From the NCBI RefSeq assembly GCF_020614375.1, contig NZ_CP085327.1, positions 2,778,823 to 2,842,822 of the forward strand: DNA of 64,000 nt. The letters are read 5' to 3'. Position 1 is the first letter of the stretch. Each line of letters begins with the position of its first letter. The notes below the pieces were generated by a model. It saw nothing but the letters and a program-made list of their open reading frames with translations. It did not search any database and had not been told where the DNA came from. Shown here in pieces: positions 49,032 through 58,322 of the stretch. A program made the translations under genes and the position numbers. The stretch is from Haladaptatus salinisoli (GTDB lineage Archaea > Halobacteriota > Halobacteria > Halobacteriales > Haladaptataceae).

Positions 49032-49121
49032 GCGCGACCCGTCGTAACGGAGAACCAATAGAATACCGCCTACCGGCCGATACTGCCTAGCGGACGACGC
49101 TATCTCGCGCGGGTCGCTCTC

Positions 49122-49574
49122 CTACCGGACGACCGTGACGGGAATCGTCGCCCGCCCGGCGATCTCCTTCGCGGTGCTCCCGAACAGCCCCTGGTACCGC
49201 TCCGAGGTTCCGCGGTGACCGACGAAGATGGCGTCGAAGTCGTTCTCCTCGGCGAACTCCGTGACTCGCTCGACCGGTTCGCCGTACAGCAAGCCCGTCT
49301 CGATGGACGTCCCCTCGTCGTCCGCGGCGGCGCTCGCTTCGTCCAGTAGCTCCTGTCCGCGGGTTTCGGCGTCCTCGATGCTCGACATGACGAGTTCCCT
49401 GTCGGCGTCCGCGAAGTTCACCGGCGGCACGTCGCCCCCCGTGAAGAACTGTTCGGGAACGACGACGTGAACCGCGGTGACCGACGTGCCGGTGTCCTCC
49501 GCGAGGTCGATGGCGTACTTCAGCGCGTCTCTGCTCGCGGGCGACCCGTCTATCGCGACCAAGTATCCTCCCAT
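49122..49574 (-). CDS. Universal stress protein (UspA family)
   Basis: A 150-residue protein covering one Usp domain. It starts YLVAIDGSPASRDALKYAID. The end VGHRGTSERYQGLFGSTAKE carries the ATP-binding G2xG9xG(S/T) motif (G-HR-G-TSERYQGLF-GST), followed by TIPVTVVR. It is therefore of the nucleotide-binding subgroup. Usp proteins are dimeric cytoplasmic proteins linked to stress responses. It stands alone, divergent from the NUDIX gene. A longer frame upstream adds Arg-rich sequence and is rejected. Confidence 0.92.
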   Translation of the reverse strand: MGGYLVAIDGSPASRDALKYAIDLAEDTGTSVTAVHVVVPEQFFTGGDVPPVNFADADRELVMSSIEDAETRGQELLDEASAAADDEGTSIETGLLYGEPVERVTEFAEENDFDAIFVGHRGTSERYQGLFGSTAKEIAGRATIPVTVVR

Positions 49575-49709
49575 GACTCGTCCTCGTACGCCGCGAGGCG
49601 GGATGTGGATTTCGGCTGTGGGACGAACCGGCGGCGCTCGGCGACGAGGCGCCTGTGAAATAGTAGTGACACAGGAACGCTTTCGTCACCGGGGGTGATA
49701 CTCCCTCGC

Positions 49710-50255
49710 ATGATCGACCCCGAGTCCGTCGACATCGACTCCGTCGCCGTCGACCCCGACCACTGTCACCGGTGCGGAGCCGAGTTAGGGACCCGAACGT
49801 TCGAGGGGCGCGAGTACCCGTGGTGCGCGGGGTGCGAACTCGTGCTCTCCCGAAACCCGGTTCCGGGCGTCCACGTCGTCGTCCACGACGACGACAGCGT
49901 CCTCCTGCTCGACGAGCCGATCCCCCAGCACGAGGGCGTTTGGAGCCTCCCCGGCGGCCACGCCAAGTACGACGAGGGGCCGAAACGGGCGGTCGTCCGG
50001 GAACTCGAAGAGGAGACCGGTCTCCGCGCGGACCCTTCGAACCTTCGATTCCTCACCATCCTCCACGCGGAGTTTCCGCGCGTCGCGCTCTGCCTCATCA
50101 CGTACGCGCTGGAACGCTCCGAGGTCTCGGGCGAGCTAACCCCGGAAGCCGAGGGATTCGAAGCCGCGTTCCGGCCGCTCCGGGAGGTACGAGCGTCGCC
50201 CGACCGGATACGGGAGTCGGACCTGGAGCGCATCGAGATGGCGTTCGAGGGGTAG
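49710..50255 (+). CDS. NUDIX hydrolase with N-terminal zinc ribbon
   Basis: A 181-residue protein. A Cys4 zinc ribbon comes first (DHCHRCGAELGTRTFEGREY then CAGCE). The NUDIX domain follows, with the box GGHAKYDEGPKRAVVRELEE continuing ETGL (G-x5-E-x7-REUxEExGU), preceded by GVWSLPGG. This layout is that of NudC-like/ADP-ribose-type hydrolases in haloarchaea. The substrate (NADH, ADP-ribose or another nucleoside diphosphate derivative) is not defined. ATG 49710 is chosen over an in-frame GTG at 49695. It precedes the M24 peptidase gene by about 105 nt on the same strand. Confidence 0.88.
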   Translation: MIDPESVDIDSVAVDPDHCHRCGAELGTRTFEGREYPWCAGCELVLSRNPVPGVHVVVHDDDSVLLLDEPIPQHEGVWSLPGGHAKYDEGPKRAVVRELEEETGLRADPSNLRFLTILHAEFPRVALCLITYALERSEVSGELTPEAEGFEAAFRPLREVRASPDRIRESDLERIEMAFEG

Positions 50256-50360
50256 GCGCTCGACACCGGCGGTTCCGTTCGAGACTTCTCGGGGGACGAC
50301 CCTCCGCTCGCCGGTCGCCTCTCCGACATCGTTTTGTCGCTCGCATCTGTCGGGGAGCAC

Positions 50361-51533
50361 ATGGCGAAAGACCTCTCCGCGCTGGATTCCGCGCTCGATT
50401 CGATGGCGGTGGACGGCTACCTCATCGATGCGGCCTCGACCGACTCCGACCAACTGTACCTCTCCGGATTCGACGCGCCCGACCCCTTCGTCACGCTGTA
50501 CGCCGACGGCGTGCACCTGCTCGTCTCCGGTCTCGAGTACGGTCGCGCGAAAAAGGAGAGCGGCGCGGCGAGCGTCGCCCGGAAGTCGGAGTACGACTTC
50601 CACGAGAAGGTGGCGGAGTACGGGCTGGATGCGGCGGACAATCGCGTCGTCGCCGAGTTCCTCGACGACCGCGGGATCGAGTCCGTGGCGGTGCCCGCGC
50701 GCTTCCCGGTCGGAACCGCGGACGGACTGCGCGAGCGGGGCGTGACGGTGAAACCCGACCGAAGCTCGGTCGTCACCGACATCCGGGCGACGAAGACCGC
50801 CGAGGAGATAGACCACGTCCGGACGGCGCAGGAGGCCAACGAGGCGGCGATGCGGGCCGCCGAGAACCTGCTCTCGGCGGCGACCGTCGAGGACGGCCTG
50901 CTCCGCTACGAGGGCGAGGCGCTGACGAGCGAGCGCGTGAAAGAGGAGATAGAGGTGACGCTGCTGCGCCACGGGACCGCGCTGGACGAGACCATCGTGG
51001 CCTGCGGTGCCGACGCGGCGGACCCCCACGACCGCGGCAGCGGTCCGCTCGTCGCCGGCGAGGCCATCATCATCGACATCTTCCCCCGCGACAAGGCGTC
51101 GAAGTACCACGCCGACATGACTCGCACCTTCGTCCGCGGCGAACCGTCGGAGGAGATACGCGCCCGCCACGACCTGACGCGCGAGGCGTTCGAGGCGGCG
51201 CTCGATGCCCTCGAACCGGGCGCGACCGGCGAGGAGGTCCACGACGCGGTCTGCGACGTGTACGAGGGGGCGGGCTACGCCACCCTCCGGAGCGACCCGG
51301 ACACCGAGACGGGCTTCATCCACAGCACCGGTCACGGCGTCGGCCTCGACGTGCACGAACTCCCGCGCATCAGCCCCGACGGCGGGGAACTGAAGCCCGG
51401 CCACGTCGTCACGATAGAGCCCGGCCTGTACGACCCCGCGGTCGGCGGCGTCCGCATCGAGGACCTCGTGGTCGTGACGGAAGACGGGTACGAGAATCTC
51501 ACCGACTACCCGATAGAACTCGTGGTGGACTGA
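50361..51533 (+). CDS. M24-family aminopeptidase (Xaa-Pro-peptidase-like)
   Basis: A 390-residue protein. The N-terminal 150 residues form the creatinase-like domain (DGYLIDAASTDSDQLYLSGF; VTDIRATKTAEEIDHVRTAQ). The C-terminal pita-bread domain has all five metal ligands: Asp in AIIIDIFPRDKASKY, Asp in YHADMTRTFV, His in STGHGVGLDVHELPR, Glu in VTIEPGLYD and Glu in GVRIEDLVVV. It should cleave N-terminal residues before Pro. ATG 50361 is used, as the earlier in-frame start adds only nine residues. No operon is evident. Confidence 0.9.
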   Translation: MAKDLSALDSALDSMAVDGYLIDAASTDSDQLYLSGFDAPDPFVTLYADGVHLLVSGLEYGRAKKESGAASVARKSEYDFHEKVAEYGLDAADNRVVAEFLDDRGIESVAVPARFPVGTADGLRERGVTVKPDRSSVVTDIRATKTAEEIDHVRTAQEANEAAMRAAENLLSAATVEDGLLRYEGEALTSERVKEEIEVTLLRHGTALDETIVACGADAADPHDRGSGPLVAGEAIIIDIFPRDKASKYHADMTRTFVRGEPSEEIRARHDLTREAFEAALDALEPGATGEEVHDAVCDVYEGAGYATLRSDPDTETGFIHSTGHGVGLDVHELPRISPDGGELKPGHVVTIEPGLYDPAVGGVRIEDLVVVTEDGYENLTDYPIELVVD

Positions 51534-51574
51534 CCGCCACAACCGAAAAGTAACCCTCGGGCGAACTGAGCGCC

Positions 51575-52852
51575 ATGGCCGACCAGAAAACGAACGACGA
51601 GGAGTCACGAGTGGAGGAGACGGCGCGAGGGGGGAAGACGGGGAAACGTTCGAATCGCCTCCTGCGCGCGCTCGCCGCGGGGACGGCCTTCGCGGTCGGA
51701 TTTCTGCTCGGTAAGCGCTCGGAGAAGGGCGGGCTATCGCTCGGAACGGGCGACGACGAAACCGAGGTTCGGCCGACGCCCGGCACCCCCGAACGGGGCG
51801 GCCCGTCCGACCGAGAGGCGGAGCGCGGCGACACCGCCGACGAGGGCGCGACGGCCGCCGAACAACCGAGTTCGATGGGCAGCGTCGCGGGCGAGGAGGA
51901 GCGAGAACGCGAGCGCGAAGGAGAAGCCGCCGGTACCGGGGGAGCGGAAAGCGAGGGTGAGGCCGAGGACGTCGGTGAAGGCGAGGGCGAGGAAACGGCC
52001 GAGGCGACCGAATCCGACGAGGACGTGGCCGCGCTCTCGGCGCCGACGACGCGCGGGATGCCGATGTTCGGTCTCGGCACCTACCGGATGGACGACCACG
52101 ACGAGTGCGTGGAGAGCGTCAAAACTGCGCTGGAGATGGGTTATCGACACGTCGACACCGCCGAGATGTACGAGAACGAGTCGGCGGTGGGCGACGCCAT
52201 CGCCGAGTCGGACGTGCCCCGCGATGACCTCTTCGTGGCGACGAAGGTCAGCCCCGACAACCTCGACTACGACCACGTCCTCACGAGCGCCGAGGAGAGC
52301 CTCGACCGACTCGGACTCGACTACGTCGACCTGCTCTACGTCCACTGGCCGACCGGCGAGTACGAGGCCTCGGACACCCTCCAAGCGTTCGCGGAACTGC
52401 GCGAGGAGGGACTGATCGAGGAGATCGGCGTGAGCAACTTCACGGTCGACCTGCTGGAGGAGGCGATAGACGTCGCCGAGGAACCCATCTTCGCCAATCA
52501 GGTGGAGATGCACCCCCTGCTCCCGCAGGAGGAACTCCGCGAGTTCTGCGCGCAGGAGGACGTCGACGTGGAACTCGTCGCCTACTCGCCGATAGCGCGC
52601 GGCGACGTGGACGACGTGGACGAACTTCGGGAGGTCGCCGAGAAGCACGACGCGACGCCCGCGCAGGTCAGCCTCGCGTGGTGCCGCGAGAAGGGCGTGA
52701 CCGCCATCCCGAAGGCCACCGACCGAGACCACCTCCGGGAGAACTGGCTGAGCCTCGGCGTCGAACTCGACGACGAAGACGTGGCGAAGATAGACGACAT
52801 CGACCGGAAGGAGCGGTTGGTCGACCCCGACCGCGCCCCGTGGAACGGGTGA
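51575..52852 (+). CDS. Aldo/keto reductase with N-terminal hydrophobic helix and acidic linker
   Basis: A 425-residue protein. Residues 1-30 are polar, 31-48 form a hydrophobic helix (LLRALAAGTAFAVGFLLGK), and about 50-152 are a low-complexity Glu/Gly/Ala/Asp linker. Residues 155-425 are a complete aldo/keto reductase: MFGLGTYRMDDHDECVESVK, the tetrad Asp and Tyr in HVDTAEMYENE, Lys in FVATKVSPD and His in DLLYVHWPTGEY, then IGVSNFTVDLLEEA and the NADP-binding end VTAIPKATDRDHLRENW. Most such reductases are about 270 residues without a front domain. The helix may tether the enzyme to the membrane; this is inferred. Confidence 0.88.
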   Translation: MADQKTNDEESRVEETARGGKTGKRSNRLLRALAAGTAFAVGFLLGKRSEKGGLSLGTGDDETEVRPTPGTPERGGPSDREAERGDTADEGATAAEQPSSMGSVAGEEEREREREGEAAGTGGAESEGEAEDVGEGEGEETAEATESDEDVAALSAPTTRGMPMFGLGTYRMDDHDECVESVKTALEMGYRHVDTAEMYENESAVGDAIAESDVPRDDLFVATKVSPDNLDYDHVLTSAEESLDRLGLDYVDLLYVHWPTGEYEASDTLQAFAELREEGLIEEIGVSNFTVDLLEEAIDVAEEPIFANQVEMHPLLPQEELREFCAQEDVDVELVAYSPIARGDVDDVDELREVAEKHDATPAQVSLAWCREKGVTAIPKATDRDHLRENWLSLGVELDDEDVAKIDDIDRKERLVDPDRAPWNG

Positions 52853-52900
52853 CGGCCGACGAACGCCGACCGTCGCCGTATCGAGCCGCATCGGGTCCCG

Positions 52901-53845
52901 CTACCGCGAATTTCGGAGGGCGTCGGCCAGCGCCCGCCGCTTCACTAGCGCGAATCCGGCGACGATGACGACGAACCCCGCGACCGTGCTCCCGGCGACC
53001 GATTCTCCGAGAACGACCCACCCCGAGAGCGCGGCGAAGACGGGGGCGACGTAGCCGACGAGGTTGATTTCGACGGGGCCGAGTCGGTCGAGGAGGTCGA
53101 AGTAGAGCAGGTAGCCGACGCCGCCCGCGACGAACGCGAGGTAGCCGAGCGCGAGCAGGGTCTCGGTCGTCCACGCCATCGCCGCCGGCGATTCGCCCGG
53201 CAGCGCGAGGCTGACCGCGTGGAGGAGGAGCGCGCCGACCAGCATCATCCACGCCTGCATCGACGCGGCGGGGAGGTCGGTCCGCAGTCGCCGGGTCAGC
53301 ACCGCGCCGAGCGCGAACGCGGCGGCGGCGAGGAACACCAGGACGACGCCGCGGAAGTCGGCTTCGAGGAGGACTCCCGAATTCGGGTTCGCCACGACGG
53401 CCGTCCCGAGCAGGCCGAGCAGAAGTCCCGCGACGCCGACCGCGGAGAGCCGTTCTTCGGGGAGCAAGAGCGCGGCGAATCCGGCCGCCAGCAGGGGGTC
53501 GAGACCGATGACGACTCCCGCGACCGCGCTCGTGACGTACTGCTCGCCGACGAAGAGGAAGGCGTGGTGGGCGGCGACGAACAGCGCCGCGCCGACCCCG
53601 ACCGATCTCCAGTCCTCGCCGCGCGGTCGCCACCGCGGTTGGGTGACCGCCGCGTACGCCAGCATCGCCGCGCCGGCGAGGTAGAACCGGAGCGCCGCGA
53701 ACAGCACCGGCGGCGCGTCGGCGACGCCGACGCGAATCGCGGCGAACGAACTCCCCCAGAGGGCGGCGAGCAGGAGGAACGCCGCGACGGTGCGAGTTCG
53801 TGACACGGTAACGCGAACGCGGTGGCGGAGCATAACTGCGTTCAT
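52901..53845 (-). CDS. EamA/DMT-family transporter
   Basis: A 314-residue protein with ten membrane helices in two EamA repeats. The first repeat has AAFLLLAALWGSSFAAIRVG and AGVVIGLDPLLAAGFAALLL; the second has FLAAAAFALGAVLTRRLRTD and NLVGYVAPVFAALSGWVVLG. The conserved short signature PLLAA/PVFAA before a Glu (LLPEERL, VLGESVAG) occurs in both halves. It probably exports amino acids or small metabolites. The start could be ATG 53845 or 53833, which differ by four residues. It is divergent from the ATP-grasp gene. Confidence 0.88.
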   Translation of the reverse strand: MNAVMLRHRVRVTVSRTRTVAAFLLLAALWGSSFAAIRVGVADAPPVLFAALRFYLAGAAMLAYAAVTQPRWRPRGEDWRSVGVGAALFVAAHHAFLFVGEQYVTSAVAGVVIGLDPLLAAGFAALLLPEERLSAVGVAGLLLGLLGTAVVANPNSGVLLEADFRGVVLVFLAAAAFALGAVLTRRLRTDLPAASMQAWMMLVGALLLHAVSLALPGESPAAMAWTTETLLALGYLAFVAGGVGYLLYFDLLDRLGPVEINLVGYVAPVFAALSGWVVLGESVAGSTVAGFVVIVAGFALVKRRALADALRNSR

Positions 53846-53940
53846 CGTGTTGACAGTTCTCGACACGATTTCGGCTCCGAGATACCGGAGGTTCTCGCCC
53901 GGTCGGATAGCCTTTAGCCGCGCTTCGAGAAGGGCGATAC

Positions 53941-55173
53941 ATGGCCGACCAATTTCGCTCGTTCGACGGTCTCCGCGAGGCGGTGGCGGAGACGACCTTC
54001 GAGAAGCCGCCGGCGATAGTTTGCAACGCACACGTAACCGGTCTGAGCGTCGCTCGCGCGCTCTCAGCGCACGACGTTCCGGTCATCGCAGTCGACCGCA
54101 ACGGGAAGGGCGTCGGGCCGTACTCCGACGCCGTCGACTTCGCGGGGCGGGTGACCTACCCCTTGGACGACCGCGAGGGGTTCCGCGAGGACGTGGAAGC
54201 GCTCGCGGCCGAACTGGGTCACGAACCGGTCGCGTTCCCCTGCATGGACGAGTGGGTGCACGCCTTCGCCGGAACCGAACCCGAGGGCGTCCGACTCCCC
54301 TTCGCCGGACGGGAGACCGTCGACGCCGTCCTCAACAAGGAGTCGCTGTACGCGAAGGCCGAGGAACTGGGCGTCCCGTACCCCGAGACGTACCGCCTCT
54401 CGGAGACCGACCCGGACGAGGCGGCGGACGCGTTGGGCTTCCCGCTGGTCGTCAAACCCGCGCTCAAGCGGGAGTTCGAGGAGGCGGTCGGGACGAACGT
54501 CATCGAGGTCGAGGACAGGGAGGAGCTCTCGGACGTGGCGGCGATGGCCGAGGACGCCGGCATCGACGTCATGGCGCAGGAGAAGGTGGACATCGCGGTC
54601 GGGCGGGACTGCTCGCTCGCCTCCTACGTCCCGCGGGAGGGGAACCCGGTCACCTTCGTCGGGAACGCCCGGGTCCGGTATCCGCGGGCGTTCGGCACGT
54701 CCTGTCTCGTCCGCGGAACCGACCGGCCGGAGGTGGAAGACCGCGCCCTGTCGATTCTGGAGGAGGCGGGCTACCACGGCATCAGCGAATCCGAGTTCGT
54801 CTACGACGAGTCGCGCGGGGAGTACGTCCTGTTGGACATCAACACCCGCCCGTGGAAGTGGATCAGCCTCCCCGTGCGGGCGGGTGCCGACCTGCCGGGG
54901 GCCGCCTACGCCGAGGCGGTCGGCGAGGCGTTCGAGGCGGGCGACGTCGGCGACGCGACGTGGGTCTACCTCGCGGATTACGTGAAACTCCTCGCAAGCG
55001 ACGCCGGTTTCTCGGACGCGCTCTCGGCGGGGCAGTGGGAGTCGCTGCTGTCCGGCGGATTCGAGGATTCGGACAGCCTGACGACCGGAGTGTATCGGCC
55101 GAGCGATCCGAACCCGACGTACCGACTCATGAAGACCGAGTTCGGGACGAGCGAGTACTACTGCTCCTGCTAG
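53941..55173 (+). CDS. ATP-grasp carboxylate-amine ligase-like protein
   Basis: A 410-residue protein. A Rossmann-like pre-ATP-grasp domain (IVCNAHVTGLSVARALSAHD, PVIAVDRNGKGVGPYS) comes first. The ATP-grasp core follows: DAVLNKESLYAKAEELGVPY, then LGFPLVVKPALKREFEEAVG (ATP Lys) and late metal ligands in LLDINTRPWKWISLPVRAGAD (D-x-N-x-R). Such ligases join a carboxylate to an amine using ATP. Homologues occur in peptide-tailoring, cell-envelope and pyrrolysine-like pathways, so the substrate stays open. The protein ends SEYYCSC. It lies alone before the flavin monooxygenase gene. Confidence 0.83.
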   Translation: MADQFRSFDGLREAVAETTFEKPPAIVCNAHVTGLSVARALSAHDVPVIAVDRNGKGVGPYSDAVDFAGRVTYPLDDREGFREDVEALAAELGHEPVAFPCMDEWVHAFAGTEPEGVRLPFAGRETVDAVLNKESLYAKAEELGVPYPETYRLSETDPDEAADALGFPLVVKPALKREFEEAVGTNVIEVEDREELSDVAAMAEDAGIDVMAQEKVDIAVGRDCSLASYVPREGNPVTFVGNARVRYPRAFGTSCLVRGTDRPEVEDRALSILEEAGYHGISESEFVYDESRGEYVLLDINTRPWKWISLPVRAGADLPGAAYAEAVGEAFEAGDVGDATWVYLADYVKLLASDAGFSDALSAGQWESLLSGGFEDSDSLTTGVYRPSDPNPTYRLMKTEFGTSEYYCSC

Positions 55174-55339
55174 GTCGGAGTTCGGCCTTCGGGTCGTCCG
55201 AAAAGCCCCCGCACTTCCTCCCGACCGCTTCGGCGGCGGCGACCGCTACGGCTTCTGCGACCCGGAGGGATGACGGACAAGCCTGCCGCCTCCGGACCAC
55301 CTTTCCCCGCTCGAACGCGTCTCACGTTCAACGAGCACG

Positions 55340-56692
55340 ATGACCGACGAGACCATTCACTTCAACCTGTTCACGATGAACGCGGTCGAGCACGTGACGG
55401 CGGGCAACTGGCGCACGCCGGGCGACCAGTCCCACCGGTACACCGAACTGGACTACTGGCAGGAGGTCGCCCGCCTCGCGGAGCGCGGGGGGTTCGACGC
55501 CGTGTTCTTCGCCGACGTGCGGGGCATCTACGACGTGTTCGGCGGGAGCCGCGACACCGCCATCGAGAAGGCCGTCCAGACCCCGGCGAACGATCCGGAA
55601 CTGCTCGTTCCGGCGATGGCGAGCGTCACCGACCACCTCGGCTTCGCGGTCACGCGCTCGACCACGTACGTCCACCCCTACCAACTCGCCCGCGAACTCT
55701 CGACGCTCGACCACCTCACCGACGGGCGACTCGCGTTCAACGTCGTCACCTCGTACCTCGAGAGCGCCGCCGAAAATCTGGGATTGGACGAGCGGATGGA
55801 ACACGACGCGCGCTACGACCGCGCCGAGGAGTTCCTGCGGGTCTGCTACCGGCTGTGGGAGGATAGCTGGGAGGACGACGCCGTGGTTCGGGACGCGGAG
55901 GCGGGGCGCTACACCGACCCCGAGAAGGTGCACGCCGTCGACTTCGAGGGCGACCACTTCTCGGTGCCGGGCCCGCACTCCTGCGAACCGTCGCCGCAGC
56001 GCACGCCCGTCCTCTACCAGGCCGGGTCGTCCGACCGCGGGCGGAACTTCGCCGCCCGAAACGCGGAGGCGCTGTTCGTCAGCCAGCCCACGAAGGAGGC
56101 CGTCCGGAGCTACGTCGAGGACGTGCGGGAGCGCGCCGAGGAGCGCGGACGGGACGGCGACGACCTCGCTTTCTTCGCCGGAATCGCGCCCGTCGTCGGC
56201 GAGACGGAGGAAGTCGCGCGGGCGAAGTACGAGACGTACCGCGAGAACGTCGATTACGAGGCGACCCTCGCGCTCCTCGGCGGGTTCATGGATTTGGACT
56301 TCTCGGAACTCGCGCCCGACCAGCGCGTCGAGCACATCGAGACCGAGGCGATACAGGGCGCGGTCAACGCCCTGACGAAGCACGCCCCGGAGCGCGACTG
56401 GACGGTGCGGGACGTGGCGGAGTTCTGCGGCCTCGGCTCCACCTCGCCGGTCGTGGTGGGGTCGCCCGAACAGGTGGCGGACGAACTCGAACGCTGGCAC
56501 GACGAGACGGGAATCGCCGGCTTCAACGTGAAAGAGATCGTCCGCCCCGGAACGCTCCGCGACTTCGTGGACCTGGTGGTGCCTGAACTGCGCGAGCGCG
56601 GTCTCGTGCGCGAGGAGTACGAGGGCGAGACGCTCCGGGAGAATATGCTCGGGCGGCGGTACCTCGCGGACGACCATCCGGCGAAGCGCTGA
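55340..56692 (+). CDS. LLM-class flavin-dependent monooxygenase (NtaA/SnaA/DszA family)
   Basis: A 450-residue protein with a TIM-barrel luciferase-like fold. Family segments are HFNLFTMNAVEHVTAGNWR, LAERGGFDAVFFADVRGIYD, LSTLDHLTDGRLAFNVVTS, YLESAAENLG, VLYQAGSSDRGRNFAARNAE (FMN phosphate loop) and VGSPEQVADELERWHDETGI. It needs FMNH2 from a separate reductase and oxidises a substrate such as a xenobiotic or sulfur/nitrogen compound; the exact one is unknown. The last 81 bases are duplicated at 58695-58775. Its neighbours give no pathway. Confidence 0.9.
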   Translation: MTDETIHFNLFTMNAVEHVTAGNWRTPGDQSHRYTELDYWQEVARLAERGGFDAVFFADVRGIYDVFGGSRDTAIEKAVQTPANDPELLVPAMASVTDHLGFAVTRSTTYVHPYQLARELSTLDHLTDGRLAFNVVTSYLESAAENLGLDERMEHDARYDRAEEFLRVCYRLWEDSWEDDAVVRDAEAGRYTDPEKVHAVDFEGDHFSVPGPHSCEPSPQRTPVLYQAGSSDRGRNFAARNAEALFVSQPTKEAVRSYVEDVRERAEERGRDGDDLAFFAGIAPVVGETEEVARAKYETYRENVDYEATLALLGGFMDLDFSELAPDQRVEHIETEAIQGAVNALTKHAPERDWTVRDVAEFCGLGSTSPVVVGSPEQVADELERWHDETGIAGFNVKEIVRPGTLRDFVDLVVPELRERGLVREEYEGETLRENMLGRRYLADDHPAKR

Positions 56693-56821
56693 AACGCACC
56701 GGAGTTCGACCGAGAGGATGTCGCGCTGTCGGCGGAGGCGTCGCTCCGACGGACTGCGAGACCAGCCACTACGACGAATCGAACTTCGAAAAAAGGCCCG
56801 TTTTCGCGTCCGGCGAGCGCT

Positions 56822-57397
56822 CTACGACGAGGAGTCGTTTCCGCCCGAGGAGTTACCGCCGTTCGTCGCGTTTCCGGACGAGTCGCCTCCGCCGGAACCG
56901 TCTTCGGTCGCCGTTTGTTCGGCTTGGGCGGTCGCCCATATCTCGTACGTTTTGACGTTGTTGAGTATGACGTTCGGGTCGGTGTCCTCGAAGACGAGTT
57001 CACCGTTCCACTTCTCGTTGGGGGCGAGGTCGTCGATGGATTCTTCCTCGGAAAGCGCCGTCTCGAACGTGTCGATCGGTTCTTCGTTCTTGTTCAGTAG
57101 CCGAGCGTGAACCGTCACGTCGCTCAGCGGTGCGCCCGACTTGTTCTTCACCGTGAACGAGACGCCGAAGTTCTCCGACGTTCGGAACAGCGCCGACCGG
57201 GTAATCGTCACTTCCTTCCCCATCTTCTCTTCGAGCACGTTCGAGTCGATGTCGAACCAGCCGGGGTTCTCGGTATCGACGGTTTCGTCCCCCTTGTCTT
57301 GTCCGCCCGACCCGCCGGATAGGTTATCGAGGCATCCGGCCATCGAGAGACTTGCCGCCGCTACGCCCGTCGACTTGAGGAGCTTTCGTCGGTTCAT
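56822..57397 (-). CDS. Tat lipoprotein with a FxLYD-like beta domain
   Basis: A 191-residue protein. The signal is MNRRKLLKSTGVAAASLSM followed by AGC (lipobox Cys at 22), then a Gly/Asp linker. A single beta-sandwich occupies about residues 58-150 (VTITRSALFRTSENFGVSFT, DVTVHARLLNKNEEPIDTF, APNEKWNGELVFEDTD), the FxLYD/DUF3426-like pattern of extracytoplasmic proteins. The tail (after residue 160) is Gly/Ser/Asn-rich and disordered. It stands between the complete flavin monooxygenase gene and its duplicated 3' fragment. Ligand unknown. Confidence 0.78.
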   Translation of the reverse strand: MNRRKLLKSTGVAAASLSMAGCLDNLSGGSGGQDKGDETVDTENPGWFDIDSNVLEEKMGKEVTITRSALFRTSENFGVSFTVKNKSGAPLSDVTVHARLLNKNEEPIDTFETALSEEESIDDLAPNEKWNGELVFEDTDPNVILNNVKTYEIWATAQAEQTATEDGSGGGDSSGNATNGGNSSGGNDSSS

Positions 57398-57621
57398 GCT
57401 ACATCCGAACGAAAGACCCGGAAAAGGATTAACCCATCAGCGCGGCCTCATTCTTTGCAGCCGAAGCCAAGATATAAGTGAGTTCGAAGTCTCCGCCAGC
57501 GGCGCTCCACCGGGCATCTACCCGCGGAAGACGCGTGGCGATGCGAACCGGGTGCGACGGCGAATCCGCCTCGAAATCGCGTTTGCGAACGTCGCGGCGG
57601 CCGCCCGTCGTTCGAACGGCG

Positions 57622-57930
57622 TCAGCGTTTACTTATCGAGTAGAACAGGAGGACGAATCCGACGACGAGAAAGAGACCTTCGATGAGTTGTAGGCGGACG
57701 ACTTCCGCTTCCGTGAGGAAGAAGCTGCCTTTGACACCGATTTCGTACGCGAGTTCGATTATTAGACCGACGGATATCATCCCGAAGCCGAAGATGGCTC
57801 CGAGGAGGGAGCGGGCTCGTTCCCGCCGGTAGGCGAGGTAACTGACGACGGCGAATCCCCCGGCGAGTCCGACCAGGAGGATCCGGATGAGCGTCAGCAC
57901 CCAAATCTCCGACGAGGTTGCGAGGAGCAT
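57622..57930 (-). CDS. Small three-helix membrane protein (DUF7521-like), second copy
   Basis: A 102-residue protein with three membrane helices: about residues 8-31 (LTLIRILLVGLAGGFAVVSY), 40-62 (SLLGAIFGFGMISVGLIIEL) and 78-98 (QLIEGLFLVVGFVLLFYS). A basic loop YRRERARS matches that of the 12395 product, so both belong to one family. ATG 57930 is preferred, being 6 nt after the stop of the upstream HTH gene on the same strand. This repeats the HTH/membrane-protein order of 12052-12673. Function unknown. Confidence 0.72.
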   Translation of the reverse strand: MLLATSSEIWVLTLIRILLVGLAGGFAVVSYLAYRRERARSLLGAIFGFGMISVGLIIELAYEIGVKGSFFLTEAEVVRLQLIEGLFLVVGFVLLFYSISKR

Positions 57931-57935
57931 ACGCG

Positions 57936-58322
57936 TTACCACCGTAGTTCTATCCCGGACCGCTCCAACTCGCTCCAGAAATTACTGAATTTATCGATGA
58001 AGTCCTGGCGAACGTGAATGTCCGCACCGACCAACCCGTCCTCGAACGTGAGACAGACGCGCTCGAGGGTCGTCTCGTACGCCTTCCGATGGTCGCCGGA
58101 CCGGTCGATTCGGATCGTCTCTTCGAGAAACCCGTGTTCTTGCAGGACGTCGACGTGGCGATAGACGGTCGGCGTCGAGACGTCGCATTCGTCGGCGAGT
58201 TCTTCGGCGGTACACGACCGGCCGCTCGCCGCCGCGAGGATACAGCGCGGAGCCTCTCGCGAAACGAGTTCGATGATCTCTTCCGGCTCGACCGATGAAT
58301 CGTCGGGGTCGTCATCGCTCAT
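57936..58322 (-). CDS. HTH transcriptional regulator paired with a DUF7521-like protein
   Basis: A 128-residue protein. An acidic start (DDDPDDSSVEPEEIIELVS) leads to a winged helix: APRCILAAASGRSCTAEELA, DECDVSTPTVYRHVDVLQEH (recognition helix), then GFLEETIRIDRSGDHRKAYE as the wing. The C-terminal 30 residues form a helix (VRQDFIDKFSNFWSELERSG). ATG 58322 starts the conserved part; the longer frame to 58613 is Arg/Ser/Pro-rich and unconvincing. It is followed after 6 nt by the membrane-protein gene. The target may be its own operon. Confidence 0.8.
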   Translation of the reverse strand: MSDDDPDDSSVEPEEIIELVSREAPRCILAAASGRSCTAEELADECDVSTPTVYRHVDVLQEHGFLEETIRIDRSGDHRKAYETTLERVCLTFEDGLVGADIHVRQDFIDKFSNFWSELERSGIELRW

